Shown here one piece after another: positions 18,999 through 27,458 of a DNA stretch of 64,000 bases. The notes beneath the pieces are model-generated. The model saw nothing but the letters and a program-made list of their open reading frames with translations, made no database searches and had not been told where the DNA came from. Source of the stretch: Rhodococcus sp. Leaf278 (GTDB lineage: Bacteria > Actinomycetota > Actinomycetes > Mycobacteriales > Mycobacteriaceae); the NCBI RefSeq assembly GCF_001426085.1, contig NZ_LMRR01000034.1, positions 1 to 64,000 of the forward strand, read 5' to 3'. Both the position numbers and the translations under genes were made by a program. Positions within the stretch are counted from its first letter, which is position 1, and each line of letters opens with the position of its first letter.

Positions 18999-19095
18999 GT
19001 ACGCCCTTTCGTGACGAAGTCGTGCGGCGTCACGCCAGAGTTGTTTCCGGCGGAGAGGTCTTCGGATTCTGGCCGGCTGCGTACCGGCACACACC

Positions 19096-19124
19096 ATTGT
19101 AACGACCTCTCAGGAGTTTGTTAC
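19096..19124 (-). promoter_or_regulatory. Probable vegetative promoter of sigA
   Basis: On the minus strand GTAACA (4 of 6 to TTGACA) at 19124-19119 is followed by a 17-nt spacer and TACAAT (5 of 6 to TATAAT) at 19101-19096, giving a leader of about 90 nt before GTG 18998. Confidence 0.6.
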
Positions 19125-19159
19125 CGACCCTCGTCCTACGCGAGTGGCGACGCCGCGTG

Positions 19160-19981
19160 TCAGTGGGCCGATCCAGCGGATGTGCCGGTCTCTGCGGACG
19201 GCACGGCGCTGTCCGCAGCGAGGGCGGCACCGACGATCCCGGCAGTGTTCAGCAGGGTTGCGGGCACCACGGGAGTGCGGTTCGTCAGGTGCGGAATCCA
19301 CTTCTCGCTCTTGCGACTGATGCCGCCGCCGGCAATGAACAAATCCGGCCACAGCAGCGCCTCGAACGTCTGCAGAACCTTCGAGACTTCCTTGGCCCAT
19401 TCCTTGTACGACAACCCTTGATTTTCCTTCACCGACGACGCTGCCCGGTGCTCGGCTTCCTTGCCGTTGATCTCCATGTGTCCGAATTCGGTGTTGGGCA
19501 GCAGCACCCCGTTGTGCAGCACCGCCGAACCGATCCCGGTGCCGAATGTCAGGAGCACGACGACACCGTCCTTGCCCTTGCCGCCGCCGTACTTGTCCTC
19601 GGCGATTCCGGCCGCATCGGCGTCGTTGAGAACGGTGATGTTCTCTGTTCCGATGGCCTCGGCGAACAGTGCTCGGGCGTCGGTGTCGATCCAGGACTTG
19701 TCGATGTTGGCCGCTGAACGAGCCACGCCGTTGGTCACCACGGCGGGAAGTGTGACTCCGACCGGACCGGTCCACTCGAAGTGCGCGGCGATCTCCGCGA
19801 CGGTACGAGCGACGGCATCCGGGGTGGACGGCTGGGGAGTCTCGATCTTGTAGCGGTCGCCGACGAGGTCCCCGGTGCTCAGGTCGACGATCCCGCCTTT
19901 GATGCCGCTGCCGCCGACGTCGACGCCGAATCCGTGGCGTGCTGCCCCGCCGAGGGGGTTGTCCGAACCTGCCTGTGTCAT
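19160..19981 (-). CDS. ppgK: Polyphosphate glucokinase
   Basis: A 273-residue ROK-family kinase that phosphorylates glucose with polyphosphate (and usually ATP). Seen directly: the phosphate-binding GVDVGGSGIKGG near residues 18-29, the catalytic-region LNDADAAG, the second phosphate loop LTFGTGIGSA, and the PpgK-specific end region WPDLFIAGGGIS. Length and motif order match mycobacterial PpgK. It is divergent from the suhB-type gene with 144 bp between the starts, an arrangement also found in M. tuberculosis. Confidence 0.95.
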   Translation of the reverse strand: MTQAGSDNPLGGAARHGFGVDVGGSGIKGGIVDLSTGDLVGDRYKIETPQPSTPDAVARTVAEIAAHFEWTGPVGVTLPAVVTNGVARSAANIDKSWIDTDARALFAEAIGTENITVLNDADAAGIAEDKYGGGKGKDGVVVLLTFGTGIGSAVLHNGVLLPNTEFGHMEINGKEAEHRAASSVKENQGLSYKEWAKEVSKVLQTFEALLWPDLFIAGGGISRKSEKWIPHLTNRTPVVPATLLNTAGIVGAALAADSAVPSAETGTSAGSAH

Positions 19982-20125
19982 GTGGATGCCGCTCCTGGCC
20001 TGATCGAATCCGTGTGGTGCCGTCGCTTCCGAACAATAGTGCCGTTTCGTTCTTCGCGGAACGTCGACGTGTTCGGTGAGTCGCTGCAGTGGTGCTCGGC
20101 CGTCGGTGTGTGTTGCGATGTACGT

Positions 20126-21070
20126 GTGCCGAAATCAGACGGATCGCAGAACGACACCGCCAGTACGCAATTGCCCGGCACGACGGTGCCGCCGGGAGAG
20201 CTGGACACCGAATCGAACACGCGAGACGTGGACGTATTGCGCGAGGTTGCCGAACGCGTCGCGATGCGTGCCGCCGAGCACGTGCGACTGCGGCGACCGC
20301 AGGTGTTCGGTGACGGTTCGAGCGCCGATGACGACGCAGTGCAGTCCAAGAGCACGCCGACCGATCCGGTGACCGTCGTGGACACCGAGACCGAGCGTGT
20401 GCTGCGCGAGATGCTGGCGCAGGTGCGGCCGTCGGATTCCATTCTGGGGGAAGAGGAAGGGAGCGAGGACGAGTCGCTCGACGGTGTGCGGTGGGTACTG
20501 GACCCGATCGACGGGACCGTGAATTTCATGTACGGAATCCCGGCCTACGCGGTGTCGGTCGCCGTTCAGATCGACGGCGTCAGTGTGGCGGGGGCTGTGG
20601 TCGACGTTGCTCGCGATCTCGTCTACTCCGCGGCGAAAGGTCGCGGTGCCACCGTACGGGGGCCCGACGGCACACTGGAGCAACTGCGGTGCTCGGACGT
20701 GGCCGAATTGTCGATGACGTTGTTGGCCACCGGATTCGGCTACGGGTCGGGTCGTCGTGCCGTACAGGGCGCGATCATCTCGGAATTGTTGCCTCAGGTA
20801 CGCGACATCCGCCGGATCGGATCGGCAGCATTGGATCTGTGCATGGTCGCGTCCGGAGCGGTCGACGCCCACTTCGAACACGGGCTCAGTCCGTGGGACT
20901 GGGCCGCTGGTGCGCTGATCGCCGCAGAGGCCGGAGCAGTGGTGCGGCTGCCCGCTGCCAACTCGACGAGTGCGCACGGCTCTGCGACCGTGGCCATGGC
21001 ACCCGGAATATCCACCGCATTCCTGGCCGCGTTGCGCAGCGCAGGCGCGCTCGATCCGATTCCTGGTTGA
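20126..21070 (+). CDS. suhB: Inositol monophosphatase family protein (SuhB-like)
   Basis: A 314-residue Mg-dependent phosphatase. The metal-binding motif WVLDPIDGTVNF lies near residue 125, an upstream GEEEG supplies the third acidic ligand, and the C-terminal motif LSPWDWAAGALIAAEAGA matches the family's second signature. Likely substrate is myo-inositol-1-phosphate, which feeds mycothiol and phosphatidylinositol synthesis; FBPase or histidinol phosphatase activity cannot be excluded. GTG 20126 is chosen as the first start after the intergenic region; the N-terminal 40 residues are variable. Confidence 0.88.
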   Translation: MPKSDGSQNDTASTQLPGTTVPPGELDTESNTRDVDVLREVAERVAMRAAEHVRLRRPQVFGDGSSADDDAVQSKSTPTDPVTVVDTETERVLREMLAQVRPSDSILGEEEGSEDESLDGVRWVLDPIDGTVNFMYGIPAYAVSVAVQIDGVSVAGAVVDVARDLVYSAAKGRGATVRGPDGTLEQLRCSDVAELSMTLLATGFGYGSGRRAVQGAIISELLPQVRDIRRIGSAALDLCMVASGAVDAHFEHGLSPWDWAAGALIAAEAGAVVRLPAANSTSAHGSATVAMAPGISTAFLAALRSAGALDPIPG

Positions 21071-21085
21071 GAAGTCGCGTCGACG

Positions 21086-21766
21086 TCAGCAGCGCGATTC
21101 GCGCGCTGCGGCGAGTAGGTCGGCATCGAGCGGCTGCGGCTCGGCATTCGGTGCTGTACCGGCAAGTGTGCGCAGCACTTCTTCGGCGTCGTCGTTGGGC
21201 TGGATCGCGCTGAAGTAGGTACCGAGAGCGAGATCGACCGAGTCGTCGGTGCGGGCATCCTCGATGAGCTCGGCGCAGGGCGCGACGAGCCACACCGCAC
21301 TCGCCGCGGCGACTCCGGCTGCACCGAAGCGAATCTGGCCCTGGCACTGCATGTTCTGATCGACATAGACCGGATCGTTGCCCACCTGAACGTCCGGTGC
21401 GCTCGCGAAACCGTAATCGACGAGCTGGGCCGCCACCAGAGCTGCCTGGCCGCGCTCACCGTTGGCGTTGAAGACACGCACCTTCGATGCGGACAGAGCC
21501 GCGGGCGCGACGTCGAGCAGCGTGTCGGGGTCTACTTCGTCACCCAGGGGTGCGGGCTGCGTGCCGTCGGTGGCGGCCGTCGTGGTCGGCGTATTGCACT
21601 CGGCGGTTGCCGAGGTGGCCTCGGATGTGGTGAACACCTTGACCCAGACGACCACGCCGAGCAGTGCCAGCACCGTGAACACGGCGATGATGGGAAATGC
21701 CCGGCGGCGACGGAACGGACGACCTCGATCGTCGGTCGAACGGCCTTCGGTGATCAGAGAAACCAC
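21086..21766 (-). CDS. cei: Envelope integrity protein Cei-like (LytR_C domain)
   Basis: A 226-residue single-pass membrane protein. After a short basic cytoplasmic segment (RRRRAF) one transmembrane helix spans about 24-45, then a Thr-rich linker and an extracytoplasmic LytR_C-type domain (about 75-226) with KVRVFNANGERGQAA at its start. Paired Cys residues (for example MQCQG and APCAEL) are likely oxidised outside the cell. The M. tuberculosis homologue Rv2700 (Cei) supports envelope integrity and occupies the same neighbourhood. GTG 21766 has a purine-rich ribosome site. Confidence 0.88.
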   Translation of the reverse strand: MVSLITEGRSTDDRGRPFRRRRAFPIIAVFTVLALLGVVVWVKVFTTSEATSATAECNTPTTTAATDGTQPAPLGDEVDPDTLLDVAPAALSASKVRVFNANGERGQAALVAAQLVDYGFASAPDVQVGNDPVYVDQNMQCQGQIRFGAAGVAAASAVWLVAPCAELIEDARTDDSVDLALGTYFSAIQPNDDAEEVLRTLAGTAPNAEPQPLDADLLAAARESRC

Positions 21767-22308
21767 AGTTGATCTTCGCCTTTCCTTCGGCTGTCGCCGA
21801 GACCGGTCACAGGGTCGGTTCAACCGACGCGTGCCTACTGTAGATGCCCGCGCTGCCGGGCGGCGGCACACTCGGCCCAGCCCTTTCCGGATCCGGAGCG
21901 CAACTCCCGTTTCGGAGCCGAAAACCCGCACGGGGAAGCCTTCGATGAACCGGGAATGAAGACGGCCGCCTCGGTGTTGTTGCGGCGTGCATGCAGGTAA
22001 AGGACTGACCGGCGATTCGGTTTCGAGTTTGTGACCGGCTTCGGCTATTGTCTGGCGGCCGCGGTGCTTCGAGAAACGGACGCCGGTGCACCATCGATCT
22101 GGTGAGCGAGGTCTCGATCGGGTTTCAACCGGCGAGTATTGGGAACTACCCGGTGTAGTTTCGGGCACCGCGCGACGACGAACGATTCGATCAGTTACGA
22201 ACAATCGGTGGGAGTGAGCAAGCGCCCTCTTCACAGCCGACGGCCACAAGCCGACCACAACGGCAGCTCCCACCACACACACGCACGAAGATGAGGGGTA
22301 CGAGAACA
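21767..22308. other. 542-bp divergent intergenic region between cei and the DUF4193 gene
   Basis: No credible gene is seen: the short open frames lack recognisable domains. It must hold promoters for both divergent genes. A small inverted repeat (AACTAC, 5-nt loop, GTAGTT) lies at 22144-22160 and an 8-bp palindrome GGTGCACC at 22085-22092. The right end is C/A-rich and leads into the DUF4193 start. Its length is unusual in this otherwise compact segment. Confidence 0.6.
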
Positions 22309-22611
22309 ATGGCAACCGACTACGACGCACCGAGAAGAACAGAATCCGACGACGTCTCGGAGGATTCGCTCGAAGAACTGAAAGCTCGGCGCAACGAGGC
22401 CCAGTCAGCAGTGGTCGACGTGGACGAATCCGATACCGCGGAGTCGTTCGAGCTCCCAGGAGCAGACCTGTCCGGTGAGGAGCTCTCGGTTCGAGTGGTT
22501 CCCAAGCAAGCGGACGAGTTCACCTGTTCGAGCTGCTTCCTGGTTCACCACCGAAGCCGGCTGGCCAGCGACGCCAACGGCGTGCTGATGTGCCGCGACT
22601 GCGCGGCGTGA
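22309..22611 (+). CDS. DUF4193 domain-containing protein (Rv2699c-like)
   Basis: A 100-residue acidic protein of the DUF4193 family, one of the most conserved small proteins of actinobacteria. It has the typical MATDYDAPRR start, an acidic centre, and a C-terminal zinc-ribbon-like pair, CSSCFLVHHRSRL and CRDC. The start ATG 22309 fits the conserved N-terminus; an ATG 18 nt upstream (22291) is rejected because it lies outside the conserved start. The transcript has a long leader or a distant promoter in the 542-bp region upstream. Function is unknown. Confidence 0.88.
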   Translation: MATDYDAPRRTESDDVSEDSLEELKARRNEAQSAVVDVDESDTAESFELPGADLSGEELSVRVVPKQADEFTCSSCFLVHHRSRLASDANGVLMCRDCAA

Positions 22612-22618
22612 TCTTCTC

Positions 22619-22652
22619 CGCACAGACCTGATCAGCAGCTCGGGTCTGTGCG
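22619..22652. terminator. Hairpin between convergent DUF4193 and DUF3093 genes
   Basis: A perfect 10-bp inverted repeat (CGCACAGACC / GGTCTGTGCG) with a 14-nt loop starts 8 nt past the DUF4193 stop. No T-run follows, so it is a likely GC-type bidirectional terminator. Confidence 0.65.
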
Positions 22653-22683
22653 TCGGTTCCCCGGCCGTCGGTCGGGTACGAGG

Positions 22684-23232
22684 TCAGCGTGCCTCGACAC
22701 CGTGAGCGGACAGCACCGCAAGTAACGCCTCGGGGCGTTTGGTGCTGACCAACCAGTACGGTGTCGGGTCGTCCGGATCGTCGAGAACCACGATCACCAT
22801 CTGCTTCACCCAGGTGCGGTGCTGTACGAAAGCCAGCGGATCGAGCTGTCTGCCCAGTGCCGCACTTTTTGCTGTTCCAGGGACGATTGCTGCTTTGGCC
22901 GCAACAGCGAGCGGCAGGTGTGCTTTCCCTACCCGCAATTCGACGTCGGTCGAACCTGTTTCGGCCACCACCTCGACGCGCAGTCTGCTGAAGGCGAACA
23001 GCGCCCAGGCGACCAGCGGCAGCAACACGACGTACGGCAACCAAGCCCGGATTCCGGGTGCACCCATATGGATCTCCGCCGCCAGCAACACCGCTACGCC
23101 GGCCCCCGCCGCCCACCACCAGATCGGCACCCAGAGCCGCTCGGAGTAGAGCACCGAGTCGGCGGGCCCGCTGCTGGGAGTGGAGTTGCCGGACTCGGAG
23201 TTCGCGGGTTCGGTCTGTCGATCTGCAGTCAC
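22684..23232 (-). CDS. DUF3093 membrane protein (Rv2698-like)
   Basis: A 182-residue protein with two transmembrane helices at about 37-55 and 63-83, preceded by the family signature [12 protein letters not shown]. The C-terminal part (about 85-182) is cytoplasmic, with [18 protein letters not shown] and a [13 protein letters not shown] motif. This matches DUF3093. GTG 23232 is chosen. It is divergent from dut with 58 bp between the starts, the same arrangement as in mycobacteria. Function is unknown. Confidence 0.83.
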   Translation of the reverse strand: MTADRQTEPANSESGNSTPSSGPADSVLYSERLWVPIWWWAAGAGVAVLLAAEIHMGAPGIRAWLPYVVLLPLVAWALFAFSRLRVEVVAETGSTDVELRVGKAHLPLAVAAKAAIVPGTAKSAALGRQLDPLAFVQHRTWVKQMVIVVLDDPDDPTPYWLVSTKRPEALLAVLSAHGVEAR

Positions 23233-23290
23233 GAGCACCAGGGTAGTCGCCACACCGAGACACGAGCGGGCCAGCGTAGTCTCGTTCGAC

Positions 23291-23821
23291 GTGAGCGACG
23301 AAGTCCCCGAGGCCGGCAAGGATCCTTCGGCCGACCCTAACCCGAATCCGGTGTGGCCTGCATCTCCGCTGACCGAGGTGCGGGTTCGCCGACTCGACCC
23401 CGAGCTACCGATTCCCGCCCGTGCGCACGAGGGTGACGCGGGTGTGGATCTGCGTATCACAGCTCCGGTCACGATCGCGCCGGGCGAACGAGTGCTGGTG
23501 GGAACCGGTATCGCGGTCGCTCTTCCGCTGGGAACCGTCGGGCTGATTCATCCGCGCTCGGGCCTGGCGGCGAAATCGGGTCTGTCGGTCGTCAACACCC
23601 CGGGCACGATCGATGCCGGATACCGCGGCGAGATCAAGGTCTGTCTGATCAACCACGACCTACATTCCCCGATCGTGCTCGACCGGGGTGACCGGGTCGC
23701 GCAGCTGATCGTCCAGCGAGTCGAGCTGGTGACGTTCGTCGAGGTCGACGAGCTGGACGACACAGTTCGGGGGGCCGGTGGTCACGGGTCGACCGGCGGT
23801 CATGCGAGTCTGAAGCAGTGA
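23291..23821 (+). CDS. dut: dUTP diphosphatase
   Basis: A 176-residue trimeric dUTPase that hydrolyses dUTP to dUMP and pyrophosphate, limiting uracil in DNA. All family motifs are present: DAGVDLRI (motif 1), [11 protein letters not shown] (2), [14 protein letters not shown] with the catalytic Asp (3), [11 protein letters not shown] (4), and the Gly-rich GHGSTGGH tail (5). GTG 23291 gives an N-terminal extension of about 30 residues that is not conserved; a later start is possible. Confidence 0.95.
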   Translation: MSDEVPEAGKDPSADPNPNPVWPASPLTEVRVRRLDPELPIPARAHEGDAGVDLRITAPVTIAPGERVLVGTGIAVALPLGTVGLIHPRSGLAAKSGLSVVNTPGTIDAGYRGEIKVCLINHDLHSPIVLDRGDRVAQLIVQRVELVTFVEVDELDDTVRGAGGHGSTGGHASLKQ

Positions 23822-23881
23822 GTTCCGCCGCGGCGTCGGTGGCAGGCACCAAGGAAGCAATCGAGAAGAAGAGAGCTGAAC

Positions 23882-24727
23882 ATGTTCGGACGGCGTAAGA
23901 AGAACGACGCCGGCAGTGCCTCCGCACCCGATGCGGAGGCATTCGTCGATGGAGTCGAGGACGAGCAGCCCGCGGACACCAGCGCCGATGGGCCCCACGA
24001 TCTGGAGGACCTCGACGACGATCGCGAGACCGTGGCAAAGACGCGTCTCGACCTCGGCTCGGTGTTGATTCCGCTTCCGGAAGGCGGCCAGCTTCAGGTC
24101 GAAATGTCCCAGGCGGGCAGCCCGCAGGCGGTGCACATCGTCACCCAGTTCGGTCGTATCACCATCGCGGCGTATGCGGCGCCTAAATCGCCCGGTCAGT
24201 GGCGTGAGGTGGCAGCAGACCTGGCGACATCGCTTCGCAACGACAAGGCCGAGACCACGGTCGAGACGGGCCCCTGGGGACGGGAGCTGCACGGCGTCAC
24301 CGCCAATGCCGATCTTCGATTCATCGGAGTCGACGGCTATCGATGGATGGTCCGATGCGTGCTCGCCGGGCCGTCGGGTGCCGTGGGTGAGGGGCAGCCG
24401 CTCGTCCAACTCGCACATACGATTCTTCGGCAGACCGTGGTCGACCGCGGAACCGATCCGCATCCCGTTCGAACACCGCTGCCGGTGGTGCTGCCACAAA
24501 TGCTGGCCGAGCAACTTGCTGCTGCCGCGCAACAGCAGGCGGCGGCACAACAATCGCCACAACCCCAGGCTGCGGAAACCGAACCCGCTGCGCCGCAGCA
24601 GAACTCGGTACCGCAGCAGAACTCGGTACCGCAGCAGAACTCGGTACCGGAGCCGACGGCGGCGGAGCGCGACCGAGCGCCGCGACGAGGAGCGTCGGGA
24701 TCGGCCATTCAGCAACTGGGCGGTTGA
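23882..24727 (+). CDS. DUF3710 domain-containing protein (Rv2696c-like)
   Basis: A 281-residue soluble protein of the DUF3710 family. It begins MFGRRKKN, has an acidic segment, then the conserved domain at about 50-205 (RLDLGSVLIPLP, ITIAAYAAP, GPWGRELHGV). The C-terminal tail is Gln/Ala/Pro-rich and includes three tandem PQQNSV units encoded by 18-bp repeats at 24593-24646. A conserved neighbour of dut and an OB-fold gene in actinobacteria. Function unknown. Its last 19 bp overlap the convergent hydrolase gene. Confidence 0.85.
   Translation: MFGRRKKNDAGSASAPDAEAFVDGVEDEQPADTSADGPHDLEDLDDDRETVAKTRLDLGSVLIPLPEGGQLQVEMSQAGSPQAVHIVTQFGRITIAAYAAPKSPGQWREVAADLATSLRNDKAETTVETGPWGRELHGVTANADLRFIGVDGYRWMVRCVLAGPSGAVGEGQPLVQLAHTILRQTVVDRGTDPHPVRTPLPVVLPQMLAEQLAAAAQQQAAAQQSPQPQAAETEPAAPQQNSVPQQNSVPQQNSVPEPTAAERDRAPRRGASGSAIQQLGG
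24593..24646 (+). repeat. Three perfect 18-bp tandem repeats in the DUF3710 gene
   Basis: The unit CCGCAGCAGAACTCGGTA occurs three times without change at 24593-24610, 24611-24628 and 24629-24646. It keeps the frame and encodes PQQNSV repeats in a disordered tail. Confidence 0.95.
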
Positions 24728-25446
24728 GGGGAGAGTAGGTCGAGGCCGTCGACAGCCGCACGGCCCAGGCATCCTGCGTCGTGGCCGATCATCTCCAGCG
24801 TCACCGTTCTGAGCGCGCAATTCGGTAACGCCCGCGCCCAGTTCTGCGCCACGTCGATCGGATGTACTGCGTCGTCCACCGCGCCCACGACGACCGTCGG
24901 CAGCTCGATCCGCGCCAGCTCGTCCAGCTCGAGGCTTCGGTATTGCGCCGCCTCGTCCAAGGCGTCGGGAAGGGCCGGCCACTGAGTGGCCCAGGATCGA
25001 CTCAAAGTGCGAGCAAGCCATGCGGGGCTCGACGACGTCATGGCCGCGGTGACGGCATCGAGCCCCACCTCGAGCAGCGATCGAGCGGTGAACTGTGCGC
25101 TGAGGGCTGCGGGAGAGCCGGCCGGGTCGCCTGTCCATGCCGGTAGAACGAGCGCCAGCGCTGCGGTGTTCGACGCGTTGGTCGCGGCCCATCGTGCCGC
25201 GACCGCGGCACCGAGGGAAATTCCTGCAACGACGATTCGGCCGTGTCGCCGCGTCGCCGCGTTCAACGCCGCGACGTAGCTTTCGACCACACCGGTGGGA
25301 TCGGGTTCGACGGGGATGGTGGTCAATCCCACACTGGCGAACGCTGCCGAGAACGCGTCGCCGGCAAACTCGGCGTCCGATCCCGTACCAGGTAGAACGA
25401 CCGCGGCGAGGGTGTCGAATCGGCTGTGCACGACACGATTGTGCAC
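24709..25446 (-). CDS. Alpha/beta hydrolase (Rv2695-like)
   Basis: A 245-residue alpha/beta-hydrolase-fold protein. The nucleophile elbow is VAGISLGAAVA (about 72-82, GxSxG with Ser); an Asp in VGAVDDAVHP and a His in MIGHDAGCLG near the C-terminus are the likely rest of the triad. No signal peptide or lipobox is seen, so it should be cytoplasmic. From memory the homologue in M. tuberculosis lies between the DUF3710 and OB-fold genes, as here. Substrate unknown. Its 3' end overlaps the DUF3710 gene by 19 bp. Confidence 0.83.
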   Translation of the reverse strand: MHNRVVHSRFDTLAAVVLPGTGSDAEFAGDAFSAAFASVGLTTIPVEPDPTGVVESYVAALNAATRRHGRIVVAGISLGAAVAARWAATNASNTAALALVLPAWTGDPAGSPAALSAQFTARSLLEVGLDAVTAAMTSSSPAWLARTLSRSWATQWPALPDALDEAAQYRSLELDELARIELPTVVVGAVDDAVHPIDVAQNWARALPNCALRTVTLEMIGHDAGCLGRAAVDGLDLLSPQPPSC

Positions 25447-25559
25447 GGCTTCGGTTCCGTGCGTGGCGGTGGTTGGTCAGTGTGACACTTCGGGTCTACA
25501 GTGGCGAAGTACCCGCCCTGACGAGGCAAACCCCCACGTCGCCGCAGTTGCTTCCGGGA

Positions 25560-25627
25560 GTGGAGCCTGCGGCACGACCCAAGCCGCTGGCTCGTGGAGC
25601 CTGCGGAACGACTCATACCGCTGGAGC
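25560..25627 (+). repeat. Imperfect 34-bp direct repeat upstream of the OB-fold gene
   Basis: Bases 25560-25593 and 25594-25627 align with 28 of 34 identities, both starting GTGGAGCCTGCGG. The second copy ends just before the start codon at 25633, so the repeat lies in the leader/promoter region. Confidence 0.8.
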
Positions 25628-25632
25628 GCACA

Positions 25633-26010
25633 ATGGCACCCGCTGCCGCAGGATACTTTCGCCGGTTGACGCGAAAGTTGACCGAGGACATCGATCAACT
25701 CGACGCCGAGGAGATGGCCGAATCTTCCGAAGCGTCCGGTGCCCGACGCGCATGTGATTGCTCGCGCGGCGAGGAAGTCACGATGCTGGGTCGGTTGCGC
25801 AGCGTGGAAGCGTGTTCTAAGGCCGCCAACGCAAACATCGAGGCGGAGTTCTTCGATGGCACCGATACGGTGACGCTCGTGTGGATCGGTCGGCGAAAGA
25901 TTGCGGGTATCGAGCCCGGCAAGACCGTGCTCGTTCGTGGACGCGTCGGCGAGCGAGATGGACGCAAGATCGTCTACAACCCGTACTACGAACTGCGCGA
26001 CGACAGCTGA
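25633..26010 (+). CDS. OB-fold nucleic acid binding domain protein (Rv2694c-like)
   Basis: A 125-residue protein. The N-terminal helix-rich part (AAAGYFRRLTRKLTEDIDQLDA) is followed by an OB-fold domain at about 50-125, with VTMLGRLRSVEA, TLVWIGRRKIAGI and VRGRVGERDGRKIVYNPYYEL as its strands. The fold resembles RecG/RecJ-type tRNA-anticodon OB domains. It is conserved in actinobacteria next to the DUF3159 and Trk genes. Role in nucleic acid binding is inferred from the fold. Start ATG 25633; an upstream in-frame GTG at 25594 would start inside the direct repeat. Confidence 0.82.
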   Translation: MAPAAAGYFRRLTRKLTEDIDQLDAEEMAESSEASGARRACDCSRGEEVTMLGRLRSVEACSKAANANIEAEFFDGTDTVTLVWIGRRKIAGIEPGKTVLVRGRVGERDGRKIVYNPYYELRDDS

Positions 26011-26038
26011 CAGTCGCAGGTATGGCACTCTCGTTGTC

Positions 26039-26776
26039 GTGACCAACAGTGACGATGCCGTGCCGCCTCCCGCGACGCCGGAACCTGCGACCGATGCGCC
26101 GACGTCGGAGAGCGTCGAAAAGGTGGCCCCGACCGTTCTGGAACAGCTCGGCGGTCTGAGCGGGCTCGTCTATTCCACGTTGCCGGTCATCGTGTTCGTT
26201 CCGGCGAACAGTTTCTTCGGCCTGGCCGTCGCCTTGTGGTCTGCACTCGGGGTCGCCGCTGCAGTTCTGGTGTGGCGTCTGATTCAACGCACTCCCATTC
26301 AGCCTGCGATTTCGGGCTTCTTCGGCGTCGGCATCTGTGCGTTCATCGCGTACCGCACCGGAGATGCCAAGGGCTACTTCCTGTTCGGCATCTACACATC
26401 GCTGGTCTACGGCGGGGCCTTCGTGATGTCGGTGCTCGCCCGCTGGCCGCTGGTCGGAGTCATCTGGGGCTACCTCAACGGCAAGGGAACCACGTGGCGT
26501 CGCAACCGATCGGCCGTACGTTTCTACGACGTGGCGACGATCGCGTGGGCAGCGGTGTTCGCTGCCCGATACGTCGTCCAGTCGCAGCTCTACGACTCCG
26601 ATCAGACCGGCTGGCTGGCCGTTGCACGAATCGGCATGGGCTGGCCGCTCACCGGAGTGGCGCTGCTGGTCACGCTCTGGGCCGTGCGACGGGCCGATCA
26701 CACGCTCGAGGTTGCCGCCAACGCCGATCGGACCGACGGAACCCTGCCGTCAGATCAGTCCGACCGCAGCACGTAG
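26039..26776 (+). CDS. DUF3159 membrane protein (Rv2693c-like)
   Basis: A 245-residue membrane protein with about five or six transmembrane helices between residues 45 and 230 and a Pro/Thr/Ala-rich N-terminus of 35 residues. The motif LGGLSGLVYSTLPVIVFV near the first helix and the WGYLNGKGTTWR loop match the DUF3159 family. GTG 26039 is chosen, 29 bp after the OB-fold stop, so both genes are likely one transcript. The 3' end overlaps the convergent ceoC gene by 27 bp. Function is unknown. Confidence 0.83.
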   Translation: MTNSDDAVPPPATPEPATDAPTSESVEKVAPTVLEQLGGLSGLVYSTLPVIVFVPANSFFGLAVALWSALGVAAAVLVWRLIQRTPIQPAISGFFGVGICAFIAYRTGDAKGYFLFGIYTSLVYGGAFVMSVLARWPLVGVIWGYLNGKGTTWRRNRSAVRFYDVATIAWAAVFAARYVVQSQLYDSDQTGWLAVARIGMGWPLTGVALLVTLWAVRRADHTLEVAANADRTDGTLPSDQSDRST

Positions 26777-27409
26777 TTCGTTCTCCACTTCTTTGGCCGC
26801 GACGAACAGTAGTTCGTCGCCGCCCTCGAGTGGATCGTCGTGCTGCGGCACGATAACCCGGCCGCCGCGCAGAATCGTCACCAGCGCAGCGTCCCTGGGC
26901 AATTGGAGCTTGCGGACCGGCTTACCTGCGAGTGGCGTGTTCTCCGGCAGCGTGATCTCGACGAGGTTCGCCTGGCCCTTTCGGAACGTCATCAGATGCA
27001 CGAGGTCTCCGACCGAGACTGCCTCTTCGACCAGCGACGCGAGCATCCGCGGCGTCGATACCGCGACGTCGACGCCCCATGCGGAATCGAACAGCCACTC
27101 GTTACGTGGGTCGTTGACTCGGGCGACGACACGATCGACACCGAACTCGGTTTTGGCCAGCAGGCTGAGCACCAGGTTGGCCTTGTCGTCGCCGGTAGCA
27201 GCGATCACCACGTCGTAGTTCTCGAGATGAGCAGCTTCGAGCAGGCTCAGCTCGCATGCATCGGCCAGCACCCATTCGGCTTCCGGCACTGCTGCCTGAT
27301 CGACGTGGTCGAGTTTGCGTTCGAGGAGCATCACGTCGTGTTCGCTGCGGATCAGCTCGCGTGCGATGGACCTGCCGACTGCGCCGGCACCGGCGATGGC
27401 GACTTTCAT
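26750..27409 (-). CDS. ceoC: TrkA-type potassium uptake regulatory protein CeoC
   Basis: A 219-residue RCK/TrkA protein. RCK_N domain (about 1-120) with the NAD-binding motif MKVAIAGAGAVGRSIA and acidic residue at the end of the second strand; RCK_C domain (about 135-219) with LPENTPLAGKPVRKL. Such proteins gate potassium transport in response to NAD(H)/NADH or cyclic dinucleotides. It is 49 bp downstream of ceoB, a second TrkA protein; the pair forms a two-gene system, and the divergent APC-type transporter may be the partner. Confidence 0.9.
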   Translation of the reverse strand: MKVAIAGAGAVGRSIARELIRSEHDVMLLERKLDHVDQAAVPEAEWVLADACELSLLEAAHLENYDVVIAATGDDKANLVLSLLAKTEFGVDRVVARVNDPRNEWLFDSAWGVDVAVSTPRMLASLVEEAVSVGDLVHLMTFRKGQANLVEITLPENTPLAGKPVRKLQLPRDAALVTILRGGRVIVPQHDDPLEGGDELLFVAAKEVENELRAAVGLI

Positions 27410-27458
27410 GGCTTCCCGTTCGGGTCGATGGGGGAGATGAGGAACGTGCGGGCGTGCA

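Noticed and set aside
21807-22094. 95-codon minus-strand frame in the cei/DUF4193 divergent region
   Set aside because: Pro/Arg-rich, no motif, no ribosome site and overlaps likely promoters.
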